This document shows, piece after piece, positions 52,763 through 61,256 of a stretch of 64,000 bases of DNA. Every line of letters begins with the position of its first letter. The stretch's first letter is position 1. The stretch lies in contig NZ_JAVRHR010000001.1 of NCBI RefSeq assembly GCF_031846445.1, forward strand, positions 186,001-250,000, in the 5' to 3' direction. The notes under the pieces were generated by a model, which saw only the letters and a list, made by a program, of their open reading frames with translations, did no database searches and was not told the origin of the DNA. Made by a program: the position numbers and the translations under genes. Source of the DNA: Croceitalea rosinachiae. Its GTDB lineage: Bacteria > Bacteroidota > Bacteroidia > Flavobacteriales > Flavobacteriaceae.

Positions 52763-54061
52763 ATGAAGCTATCAAACACACTACAAGTATTGCTTGTTAT
52801 TCTTCTTTTATCGTCTTGCAGAACGGAGGAAAAGGAAGTTGTAGCAATAGAAAAATTTCAATTTGCTACTCCTGAAGAACTAGGAATGGCAACGGACAGC
52901 CTATCCAAAATTGACGAAATGGTTATGGAGTTTGTTGAAGCAAAAAAGTATCCTGGAGCTGTTACATTAATAGCCAAAAATGGGAAAATTATTTACGAAT
53001 CTGAAGTGGGTTGGTCAGATTCCACTAAAACGGAACCTTATCGAAAAGACCATTTATTCAGAATGGCCTCAATGACAAAACCCATAGTTTCTGTCGCTGC
53101 GATGCAATTAGTAGAAGCAGGCAAATTAAATTTAGATGACCCTGTTGGCAAATATATTCCGTCATTTATAGAGACTGAAATATTGACTGATTTTAATCCT
53201 GTAGATACTACTTGGACGAGTATTTCTTCAAAAAACAGTCCAACCGTAAGGCAACTATTGACCCAAACTGCCGGTGTACCCTACGGATTTATGAACCCAA
53301 GTTTAAATGGGGCTATTTTAGCAAAACATAGCGTGCCTGACCTGAGCACACATTTACCAATAACCATTAAAGAAACAGCAAGTAAATTAGGTGACCTACC
53401 TCTTATGCATGAACCAGGAACGCAGTGGATGTATGGTCTTAATACTGACGTTTTGGGTCGCGTGGTCGAGGTTGCCTCAGGCATGGAGTTGGATGATTAT
53501 ATTCGTGAAAATATCACTAAACCTATAGGAATTGAAAGACTCGATTTTTATTTCAATGATTCGCTTACTCCGAAATTGGCCAAAGTATTTTTAGGTGGTC
53601 AAGACGGTGAAATCGTTCAAGCACCTGAAAACATGGGTCCTTTTTACATCCCAAATTACCCTACAAAAGGGGCAAAAAAATATTTATCTGGTGGTAGTGG
53701 AATGACAGGCACTGCAAGAGACTATTTTTTATTTTGTCAAGCCATGCTTAACAATGGAAAGCTTGGCGACGGTGAAATATTGAAACCAGAAACTGCACAA
53801 GCCATGCATGAAGTTCAATTAGACACCATTACCTTTCCTTGGGGTTCAGGAAGTTTTGGTTATGGTTTTCATGTCGCAGAGGGTGAAACTTCAAGACCTA
53901 ATGGCACCTATAGTTGGGGAGGTGCTTTCAGTACTACCTTTTGGATTGACCCTTCCAATAAATTAGTTGTCATTCAACTCAGACAGGTTTTACAATCACC
54001 ACATAACCAAGAGATTGATGGTAGATTAGAAAAGTTAGTTTATAACGCTTTAAAAAATTAA
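52763..54061 (+). CDS. Class C beta-lactamase-like serine hydrolase, lipoprotein
   Basis: 432 residues. Lipobox LLLSSC then RTEEKE. The SxxK catalytic pair is in MASMTKPIVS, the YxN motif is MYGLNTDVLG, and a final SWGGAFSTTFW stands where the KTG motif would be. Family includes esterases, D-amino-peptidases and penicillin-recognising enzymes; resistance is not implied. Probably periplasmic or surface bound. Weakly linked to DUF2797 upstream. Confidence 0.87.
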   Translation: MKLSNTLQVLLVILLLSSCRTEEKEVVAIEKFQFATPEELGMATDSLSKIDEMVMEFVEAKKYPGAVTLIAKNGKIIYESEVGWSDSTKTEPYRKDHLFRMASMTKPIVSVAAMQLVEAGKLNLDDPVGKYIPSFIETEILTDFNPVDTTWTSISSKNSPTVRQLLTQTAGVPYGFMNPSLNGAILAKHSVPDLSTHLPITIKETASKLGDLPLMHEPGTQWMYGLNTDVLGRVVEVASGMELDDYIRENITKPIGIERLDFYFNDSLTPKLAKVFLGGQDGEIVQAPENMGPFYIPNYPTKGAKKYLSGGSGMTGTARDYFLFCQAMLNNGKLGDGEILKPETAQAMHEVQLDTITFPWGSGSFGYGFHVAEGETSRPNGTYSWGGAFSTTFWIDPSNKLVVIQLRQVLQSPHNQEIDGRLEKLVYNALKN

Positions 54062-54079
54062 CAAAGGGCAACAAGTCGC

Positions 54080-56788
54080 TTAATTTACCGTATCTTTTTT
54101 CTTCTTTTTGCCACCTAAAAGTCCACCTAAGAGATTTTTAGCAGCGTCTTTTACAGCATCATTTTGTTTTGTAGAATCCTTTACAATTGAATCTTTTTTG
54201 TTATTGCCCAATAAACCTCCTAGCACATCGGAAGCTGAAGTTTTTGTTGAATCTGTTTTTGTTGAGTCTTTATTATCGCCTAGTAATCCGCCCAATAAGT
54301 CTTTGGCGGTATCCTTACCTTGATTAACGAGTTTTTGTTTTTGGATGTCAACCAGTTGTTTGGTCAAATCGGTTACCCCAGACTTTAAATCAGTGGAAAT
54401 ATTTGGACTAGCATAAGTACCTCCAATACTTGCTGTCACTGGTATCGTTAAGCCCTCTAAACTCGAATCATCAATTTTAGCAATTAATCCATTGACTTCA
54501 TCACCCAAATATTTTGCTGGCACGTCTAATATTGCTTGGTATTCTAATTGCTCATTAAAACTATGACTACCATCAATTTTAATGGCGACATCTTTATAAT
54601 TGAGCGAAAAAGGCTTTACCGAAACTCTTCCATTTTCAAAAGAAAGCGCGGTCTTCAAGTCTTTTAAATCCAACGCATCTAAATCAATAAAAGTGACACT
54701 GTTATTTAGGGCCGTCAAAACAGAGGCGTCTTTGGTAGATATCTTGGCAGAAAGTAATTCTCCAACCAAATTACCGGTTAGGGTAGATAAGTTTGGAGTC
54801 ATATCGTCCTTTAGGTTTCCTGATATTTTAAAATCAGAATTTAACTTACCCTGCAATGCCTGTGCAACAGGTGCTAATACCCTAAACAAATCAAGTGCCT
54901 TGAAGGATTCACTTATTTTAAAGCTATCCATACCTAAGGTCATATCAAAAGTCGAAATATCCCCTTTAGTAGAGACTGAACCATTCATATTCAATTTTCC
55001 ATCAAATAACTCTGAGCTTAAATTTTGCAATTTGACTGCCTCATCTTTGACAATCAATTGCCCTGATACGTTTTTTAAATTCAAATTATCATAAATGACC
55101 GTGGCAGCTGAGGCATCAATGGTGGCATCTAAAAACGAAGGTATTTTTATTCGTTCTTGCTGTGATGTTGGGTTATCTTGACTCTCTTCCGATTCTGATT
55201 CTTCCATCATAAAATCATTTAGAGCAAAAGTATCCGACCTTAATTTAAAATTACCCTCAACATTCTCTTCATTAAATAAAAAACCCAAAAGATTGGTAAT
55301 GGTACCATCAGCTTTAAAATCGGTTTGACCAGTTTTACCTTCAAAAGAATTCAACGTCACCGTATTCGGGTTGAAGGTAACCCCTGCTTTAGTTATGGCT
55401 ACAGGGTTTTTAAGTTCTTCTGAGCTATATTTAAAATCTGAGAGGTTAAGTTGCCCATTTGTCTTCGTATTCCCATACTGCTTCTTTTCAATTGAAACCA
55501 TATCGAAAGCCGCAGTCATATCAGCAGTTAAAACTCCCGATAGATCTAAATCCATCGTAATGGGATATGCCTTAGATATATTTGCTAGGTTCATTTTACC
55601 ATCTGCATGAAGGTTCACTTTGGTATTGCCCAAAAGTTCACTGATATCGGCGTTCAAATTGAAAATATCTTCATCAATCTGAAATGAAATCTTGTTGATA
55701 TCGACATAGGTGTCTTCTGTAATACCTGATTCATTTTTAATTTTAGTATCAATAAATACGTTCTTTACCGTTTTAGGCAAATCAGGATATTTGAATGAAG
55801 CATTTTGCGAATTAATTTGAATATCAAATGCTGGAATATGTTCTTCATCAACAATACCTTTAAACTGACCAGCAACCTCAAAATTACCCGTTGTAGTTAC
55901 ATTTTCAATATTTGCTGAATAGGCCTCTGGAATAACTGCCAAGAAATTTTTAAAATCTGAAGATGGGGTATTAAACGTAATATCTACTTCTTGGTTGTCT
56001 TCATTTACTTTCACAAAACCATCAAAAACAAGTGGTAATTGATTCACCAAGACCTTATTCTCAAGAAAAGTATATTTACTTTCTTTCAAATCAATGCCTA
56101 TTACCGCGTCTAAAGAAACCTTATTGTTGTTCAGATACTTAGTGCTATCCATTTGAAACGAAACAAGTGCATCTGTTTTAGTTTGCAATTGTGCATCTTC
56201 TAAGGATAAGTCTCCTGAACCTGAGTGGTTCATTTCACTAAGGACCAAATGCATTCCAGTGGCAAAATCATCATAAATGATTTCGGTATTATTGATTTCA
56301 TAAGATTCAAGGTCAAAGGTGAAATTAGATGAACTGGAATCTTCAGATGTTGTAGCTGTACTTGTATCATCTTTTGCAATATCGTAATTCGTATTTTCTT
56401 CAACATCTACTTTTATATGCAACTTTGCTTGATCCAACTTTAAGCTTTTAATGGCAATGGGTTCATCAGCGCCTTTGAACAATTCTTTAATTGACATTTC
56501 TAAGGCCAAATCACCCGAAGAAAACAATGTATCTCCTTCAAAAGGAGTATTATTTATGAGCGAGATTCCCTTCAAATCTACATATGCATCCGGAAAGCTT
56601 TTTATAAGGCTCAAATTGGCCTCTTCAAAATCAAGGGAAGCATTAATATTTTGGTTGACCTTATTTTTAATGATATCAGCGATCTTACCTTCTAAAAAAA
56701 TAGGAATGGCTATAAGCAGCCCTACGAGCATAAGCAGCACGATACCGAAAATTTTGAACAGCTTCTTTTTAGATTTCTTCGTCATCAT
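54080..56788 (-). CDS. AsmA-like family protein
   Basis: 902 residues. One N-terminal TM (about 9-30, FKIFGIVLLMLVGLLIAIPIF), then long repetitive beta sequence with AsmA N-terminal (FPDAYVDLKGISLIN) and C-terminal (LDLFRVLAPVAQALQGKLNSDFKIS) regions, as in bridge-like lipid carriers between the membranes. The last 75 residues are low complexity, with three copies of LLGGLLG spaced by lysine/aspartate-rich linkers, ending GGKKKKKDTVN. Located in the sppA-yhhQ operon, 31 bp after the transporter. Role in outer-membrane lipid handling is inferred from the family. Confidence 0.9.
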   Translation of the reverse strand: MMTKKSKKKLFKIFGIVLLMLVGLLIAIPIFLEGKIADIIKNKVNQNINASLDFEEANLSLIKSFPDAYVDLKGISLINNTPFEGDTLFSSGDLALEMSIKELFKGADEPIAIKSLKLDQAKLHIKVDVEENTNYDIAKDDTSTATTSEDSSSSNFTFDLESYEINNTEIIYDDFATGMHLVLSEMNHSGSGDLSLEDAQLQTKTDALVSFQMDSTKYLNNNKVSLDAVIGIDLKESKYTFLENKVLVNQLPLVFDGFVKVNEDNQEVDITFNTPSSDFKNFLAVIPEAYSANIENVTTTGNFEVAGQFKGIVDEEHIPAFDIQINSQNASFKYPDLPKTVKNVFIDTKIKNESGITEDTYVDINKISFQIDEDIFNLNADISELLGNTKVNLHADGKMNLANISKAYPITMDLDLSGVLTADMTAAFDMVSIEKKQYGNTKTNGQLNLSDFKYSSEELKNPVAITKAGVTFNPNTVTLNSFEGKTGQTDFKADGTITNLLGFLFNEENVEGNFKLRSDTFALNDFMMEESESEESQDNPTSQQERIKIPSFLDATIDASAATVIYDNLNLKNVSGQLIVKDEAVKLQNLSSELFDGKLNMNGSVSTKGDISTFDMTLGMDSFKISESFKALDLFRVLAPVAQALQGKLNSDFKISGNLKDDMTPNLSTLTGNLVGELLSAKISTKDASVLTALNNSVTFIDLDALDLKDLKTALSFENGRVSVKPFSLNYKDVAIKIDGSHSFNEQLEYQAILDVPAKYLGDEVNGLIAKIDDSSLEGLTIPVTASIGGTYASPNISTDLKSGVTDLTKQLVDIQKQKLVNQGKDTAKDLLGGLLGDNKDSTKTDSTKTSASDVLGGLLGNNKKDSIVKDSTKQNDAVKDAAKNLLGGLLGGKKKKKDTVN

Positions 56789-56819
56789 TGGGCTTTTAAA
56801 ACAAAATAACGGAGAAGCT

Positions 56820-57527
56820 TTAATCTAGGTGTATCTCTTCTCCTATTTTTAAGTTAAATCTTTTACGCAATAGATATACGAAAAGATAGAGCAAAGGGGT
56901 GTCAAGCAGTGCAATAAATATTTTGAACACAAAACCACTGATAACCAATCCATAGAAAAGCTCCCATGGAATCTCACCAAAAGAGCACAATAACAATACC
57001 ACGGTAAAAGTGTCAATAAACTGTGAAGAGAAGGTAGAAAAATTGTTTCTAAGCCATAAATATCTACCTTTTGTGACCCTTTTCCAGAAATGATAAATTT
57101 GAATATCTACAAACTGTGCTAATAAATACGCCATCATAGAGGCAAAAACAGCGACAATGGTATTGCCAAAAACTTCAGAAAACATGGTATTTGTAACAGG
57201 CGACCATTCGGTAGCAGGTACTGCAGAGGCCGTATACACAATTGCCAAAGAAAAGAATGAGGCAAAAATACCTGCGATGACAACTTGGTTCGCTTTCTTT
57301 TTTCCAAAAATTTCAGAGATTAAATCTGTAATTAAAAACGTGATAGGGTAAGGTAAAATTCCCACTGATATTTCAAACAGTGAAGCTCCAAATAATTCCA
57401 AATCTCCAAAAGGTCTCCAATAAAAAAATTTTTGAAAAATCAAATTAGAAACTACCAGTGAAGTTATGAAGAGCGCCCCTAGATATAAGTATAGTTGAAA
57501 CGCAAATCGCTTATCTTTTTGCGTCAT
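56820..57527 (-). CDS. Queuosine precursor transporter (YhhQ family)
   Basis: 235 residues, about six hydrophobic helices. Matches the VUT/YhhQ family; conserved ILPYPITFLITDLISEIFGKKKA and FVDIQIYHFWKRVT, then a helix ending DTPLLYLF. Imports preQ0/preQ1 for tRNA queuosine in E. coli. Starts 4 bp after sppA and is followed by the AsmA gene. Confidence 0.92.
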   Translation of the reverse strand: MTQKDKRFAFQLYLYLGALFITSLVVSNLIFQKFFYWRPFGDLELFGASLFEISVGILPYPITFLITDLISEIFGKKKANQVVIAGIFASFFSLAIVYTASAVPATEWSPVTNTMFSEVFGNTIVAVFASMMAYLLAQFVDIQIYHFWKRVTKGRYLWLRNNFSTFSSQFIDTFTVVLLLCSFGEIPWELFYGLVISGFVFKIFIALLDTPLLYLFVYLLRKRFNLKIGEEIHLD

Positions 57528-57531
57528 GAAT

Positions 57532-59292
57532 CTATTTTATATGAAGTGTATAAGGCATACGAGCTTGAACCCCTTTTTTCTTTGTAACTCCTTTGATTTC
57601 TTTTAAGGTCTGGTAAATTTCATTGTTTAATTCCTCTTTTAATAGGGCATCTCCAAACATTGTTTTTGCGCTACCTAAGTCTTCCATTAAACGTTCAAAA
57701 TCAGATTTGTACTTCGGATATTTTCCAATACCAAAACTTTCCAAATCTACCATCTCTGCAGCGGCTTCTATGGCATCATCAAGATTTCCAATTTCATCTA
57801 CCAAGCCTAAATTCTGCGCATCTACCCCACTCCAAACACGACCTTGTGCAATTTCATTGACTTCATCGACACTCATATTTCTACCTGCAGCGACTCGTTC
57901 TAAAAAGGTATCATACGTATTCTCGATACCCTCTAAAATTTGTTGTCTAAATGAATCGGTCACCGGCTCAAAAAGTGAATAATCTACGGAGTTTTCATTG
58001 GTTCCTACCTGTTCTGCATTTATTCCAATATCTTCGGCCAGTTCTGCGATATTTGGTATTGTTCCAAAAACCCCAATTGAGCCTGTTATTGTTGTTGGTT
58101 CTGCAAAAATCTTATCAGCACCAGCTGCGATGTAGTACCCCCCAGAAGCAGCTACATTCCCAAAAGAAACCACCACAGGCTTCTCTTTTTTGGTCAATTC
58201 GATTTCCCTCCAAATAATATCAGAAACCAACGCGCTTCCACCGGGAGAATCAACACGCAAGACAATCGCTTTGACATTATCATTGTCTCTGACCTTTTTC
58301 AAAGCTCGATTAATAGCACCCTGCCCTAAATACTCTTTACCACCTTCACCATACAGAATCTCACCTTGAGCAAAAATTACTGCAATTTTATCAGCACCAG
58401 ATTTTAGGGTCTTCTTATTTGCAACCATTACATAATCATTTAGGGAAACATAGTTGATTTCAGTGTCTTCATCAACCCCCAATCTTTCTCTCAATAGGCC
58501 TTCATATTCATCAAAGTAAAAGTTACCATCTATCAAACCAGACATAGCGGCATATTGTGGCATACGACCACCGAGGGTATCTGCTATGGTATTTAAATTA
58601 GGAACATCAATATTTCTACTTTCAGAAATATCTTCCAACATGCTAGTCCAAATTGAAGTTATGAGCTCTTTTATTTGTGAACGGTTTTCGTCACTCATAG
58701 TGTTTGACAGAAAAGGCTCCACGGCACTTTTGTATTTACCATGGCGAATTACTTCCATTTTAACACCGGTCTTTTCTTGCAAGTCTTTATAATAAAGAAC
58801 CTCAGACGCCAATCCTTTAAAATCCATGGCCCCTTGAGGGTTTAAATACATTTGATCTGCGACACTGGCCAAGTAATAATCCTTTTGAGTATAAAAATCC
58901 GAATAAGAATAAACGAATTTGCCGCTAGCTTTAAATTCTTGAAGGGCCCTTCTAATTTCTTGGGTCTGCGCAAAACCAGCTTGCAAAAAATTAGTAGTCA
59001 TACTGATACCCTTTATCTTAGTATCATTTTGAGCTACCCCAATTGCATGCAATATTTCATCTAAACCTTGTCCTTCTTGAAAAAAAGAACCGAAAGGATC
59101 ATCAGCATTCTTGCCTAGATAGTCACTTATAGGTTCTGAAAAGCTTAATTCGAGAATACTATTTGATTTTACATTCACCCCATCATTGGAACTACCCACC
59201 AAAGCCGCAAAAATGAAAAACATGACAAACATGATTCCAAATGCAATCAAACACCCAAGAATTGCAGCCAGCAAGTTTCTTAAAAACTTCAT
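57532..59292 (-). CDS. sppA: Signal peptide peptidase SppA, 67-kDa type
   Basis: 586 residues with an N-terminal membrane anchor (about 4-32). Two tandem S49 domains: first with the lysine in RHGKYKSAVEPF (general base), second with the nucleophile serine in NVAASGGYYIAAGADK. Degrades cleaved signal peptides in the inner membrane. First gene of the operon; -7 box at 59317-59324. Confidence 0.95.
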   Translation of the reverse strand: MKFLRNLLAAILGCLIAFGIMFVMFFIFAALVGSSNDGVNVKSNSILELSFSEPISDYLGKNADDPFGSFFQEGQGLDEILHAIGVAQNDTKIKGISMTTNFLQAGFAQTQEIRRALQEFKASGKFVYSYSDFYTQKDYYLASVADQMYLNPQGAMDFKGLASEVLYYKDLQEKTGVKMEVIRHGKYKSAVEPFLSNTMSDENRSQIKELITSIWTSMLEDISESRNIDVPNLNTIADTLGGRMPQYAAMSGLIDGNFYFDEYEGLLRERLGVDEDTEINYVSLNDYVMVANKKTLKSGADKIAVIFAQGEILYGEGGKEYLGQGAINRALKKVRDNDNVKAIVLRVDSPGGSALVSDIIWREIELTKKEKPVVVSFGNVAASGGYYIAAGADKIFAEPTTITGSIGVFGTIPNIAELAEDIGINAEQVGTNENSVDYSLFEPVTDSFRQQILEGIENTYDTFLERVAAGRNMSVDEVNEIAQGRVWSGVDAQNLGLVDEIGNLDDAIEAAAEMVDLESFGIGKYPKYKSDFERLMEDLGSAKTMFGDALLKEELNNEIYQTLKEIKGVTKKKGVQARMPYTLHIK

Positions 59293-59316
59293 TATATCCT
59301 ATATTAAATAAAGTTG

Positions 59317-59324
59317 CAAAGATA
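59317..59324 (-). promoter_or_regulatory. -7 box of the sppA operon
   Basis: TATCTTTG on the minus strand, 24 bp from the ATG. No clear -33 element. Confidence 0.45.
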
Positions 59325-59364
59325 ACCATTGTCACATTGTTTTACTTACTTTGTTCGTACAATC

Positions 59365-60510
59365 ATGAGTGAAGAAACTACAATCTATCTTTCTATTGGG
59401 AGTAATCTTGGCAATCGTTTTTTAAATATTCAAAAAGCGATATTTCAGTTTAACACAAGTAGTTCAACTGTTGATCAAGTCTCATTAGTTTATGAAAATC
59501 CCGCTGTTGGTTTTGCAGGAGAAGATTTTTTGAACGCCTGTTTTTCAATTCGTACTAGTCTATCTGCTGAAGAACTTCTTGAATTAATTACTAAAATTGA
59601 ACATAGATTTGGTCGGGAACGAAGTTCTGACGGCAAGCAAATTTCAAGAACCATTGATTTAGATATTTTATATTATGGTAAAGCTATTATAGCTACAGAT
59701 TCGCTAGTTATACCTCATCCCAGAATGACAGAGCGAAATTTTGTTTTAAAGCCTTTGGCTGATATTGCTCCTCAATTTTATCATCCTTCACTAAAAAAAG
59801 ATACTAGAAATTTATTACAAGAATGTAAAGACATTAGTCCATTGACCAAATATTCGCACAAGTTGTACCCTTTTCGGAAAGCTCTCTTTAACCAACTTCA
59901 GTTTTTAGCAATTGAAGGGAATATTGGAGCTGGTAAAACAACCTTAACAAAAATGATTGCAGATGATTTTAATGGAAAATTAGTGTTGGAACGCTTTGCT
60001 GATAATGCGTTTTTGCCCAAGTTTTATGAAGATCAACAGCGTTACGCTTTTCCGTTAGAAATGTCATTTTTAGCAGACCGTTATCAACAATTCACCGATG
60101 ACACATCTCAATTTGACCTTTTCAAAAAATTTATGGTGAGTGATTATGATATTTTCAAATCATTGATTTTTGCCAAAGTCACATTGCAAAAAGAAGAATT
60201 CGAACTCTACAAAAAGGTTTTCAATTTCATGTACAAAGAGGTTAAAAAGCCGGATATTTATGTGTATTTATATCAAAGCACGGAACGACTTCTATCTAAT
60301 ATCAAAAGGCGTGGACGCGATTACGAACAAGGGATAACAGCTGATTACCTTGATAAGATCAACCGCGGATATCTAGATTTTATTAAAGGTCATCCTCAAC
60401 AAACCACTTTATTGATTGATTTAGGTAATTTAGACTTTGTTGCTAATAAGACTGATTATGAATACATATTGGAAAGCATTGAGACTAAACTAATTGAAAT
60501 CTTACCTTAA
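59365..60510 (+). CDS. folK: HPPK (FolK) fused to a deoxynucleoside-kinase domain
   Basis: 381 residues from ATG 59365 (MSEETTIYLSIGSNLGNRFL). Residues 1-165 are 6-hydroxymethyl-dihydropterin pyrophosphokinase, with RTIDLDILYYG and HPRMTERNFVLKPLADIAP. After a short linker, residues from about 183 form a deoxynucleoside kinase: P-loop GNIGAGKTT, base region ERFADNAFL, lid KRRGRDYE. The DR motif of the kinase is replaced by SDYD (FMVSDYDIFKSLIFA), whereas the standalone paralogue keeps DRT. Fusions of this kind occur in other Bacteroidota. Whether the kinase half is active is doubtful. Confidence 0.92.
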   Translation: MSEETTIYLSIGSNLGNRFLNIQKAIFQFNTSSSTVDQVSLVYENPAVGFAGEDFLNACFSIRTSLSAEELLELITKIEHRFGRERSSDGKQISRTIDLDILYYGKAIIATDSLVIPHPRMTERNFVLKPLADIAPQFYHPSLKKDTRNLLQECKDISPLTKYSHKLYPFRKALFNQLQFLAIEGNIGAGKTTLTKMIADDFNGKLVLERFADNAFLPKFYEDQQRYAFPLEMSFLADRYQQFTDDTSQFDLFKKFMVSDYDIFKSLIFAKVTLQKEEFELYKKVFNFMYKEVKKPDIYVYLYQSTERLLSNIKRRGRDYEQGITADYLDKINRGYLDFIKGHPQQTTLLIDLGNLDFVANKTDYEYILESIETKLIEILP

Positions 60511-60604
60511 GATAATTTTTAGAAAATATTTGGATATAACGAATGGTTTTTATTTATTAGCACCCTGTTAAAGCAGAAACTAACTAACTCAAACTATATG
60601 TTAT

Positions 60605-60634
60605 GCCCCTGACCACAAGTCGGGGGTTTTTTTA
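60605..60634 (+). terminator. Terminator of folK
   Basis: GCCCCTGAC / GTCGGGG stem with a one-base bulge, followed by seven T at 60627-60633. Confidence 0.7.
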
Positions 60635-60636
60635 TA

Positions 60637-61179
60637 TTAAGAATTGTGTTTGCTCCAAAAATCCCAAATTACCACTCCCGCACTTACTGATATATTCAAA
60701 GAATGTTTGGTTCCAAATTGAGGAATTTCAATGACTCCATCGCTAGCAGACACTACTTCTTGAGAAACTCCCTTTACTTCGTTGCCAAAGACCAAGGCGT
60801 AGGTTTCATTCATATTCACCTTAAAATCGTGAAGCATTGTTGCACTCTCGACCTGTTCAATAGAAAAAACTCTTACACCACGCACTTGTAATTCTTTAAC
60901 CAAATCCAATGTACTTTCTCTGTATTCCCATTCCACGCTTTCCGTGGATCCAAGCGCCGTCCTTCGAATATCCTTATTGGGCGGTTTTGCAGTAATTCCG
61001 CATAAATACATCTTCTCTATCAAAAAAGCATCGGCCGTTCTAAAAACTGAGCCAATGTTATTTAAGCTTCTAATATTATCTAGGATAATGATTAAAGGGG
61101 TCTTAGCAGCCTTTTTAAATTCATCTATATTCAGTCGGTCTAATTCGCTATTGGCAAGCTTGCGCATATATTTATCCAC
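60637..61179 (-). CDS. SpoU/TrmH-family RNA 2'-O-methyltransferase
   Basis: 180 residues. Knot motifs NIGSVFRTADAF, VFGNEVKGV and IPQFGTKHSLNISVSAGVVIW are all present. Modifies tRNA or rRNA; the exact base is not determinable. Short form without an N-terminal substrate domain. Divergent from mutS. An ATG four codons in (MRKLANSELDRL) is also possible. Confidence 0.9.
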   Translation of the reverse strand: MDKYMRKLANSELDRLNIDEFKKAAKTPLIIILDNIRSLNNIGSVFRTADAFLIEKMYLCGITAKPPNKDIRRTALGSTESVEWEYRESTLDLVKELQVRGVRVFSIEQVESATMLHDFKVNMNETYALVFGNEVKGVSQEVVSASDGVIEIPQFGTKHSLNISVSAGVVIWDFWSKHNS

Positions 61180-61256
61180 TTTTAGCCTTGAAATATCAAC
61201 AAAGGTTCAAGAACAGAAGGTTAGTTTATATTTTAGGCAAAATTAAACTTTTCGAT

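Noticed and set aside
52763..54061. Beta-lactam resistance gene
   Set aside because: Class C fold lipoprotein without a clear KTG motif; more consistent with an esterase or peptidase of the family.
59041..59052. ATTGCATGCAAT inside sppA as a third copy of the etfBA palindrome
   Set aside because: It lies within coding sequence and matches only the central eight bases.
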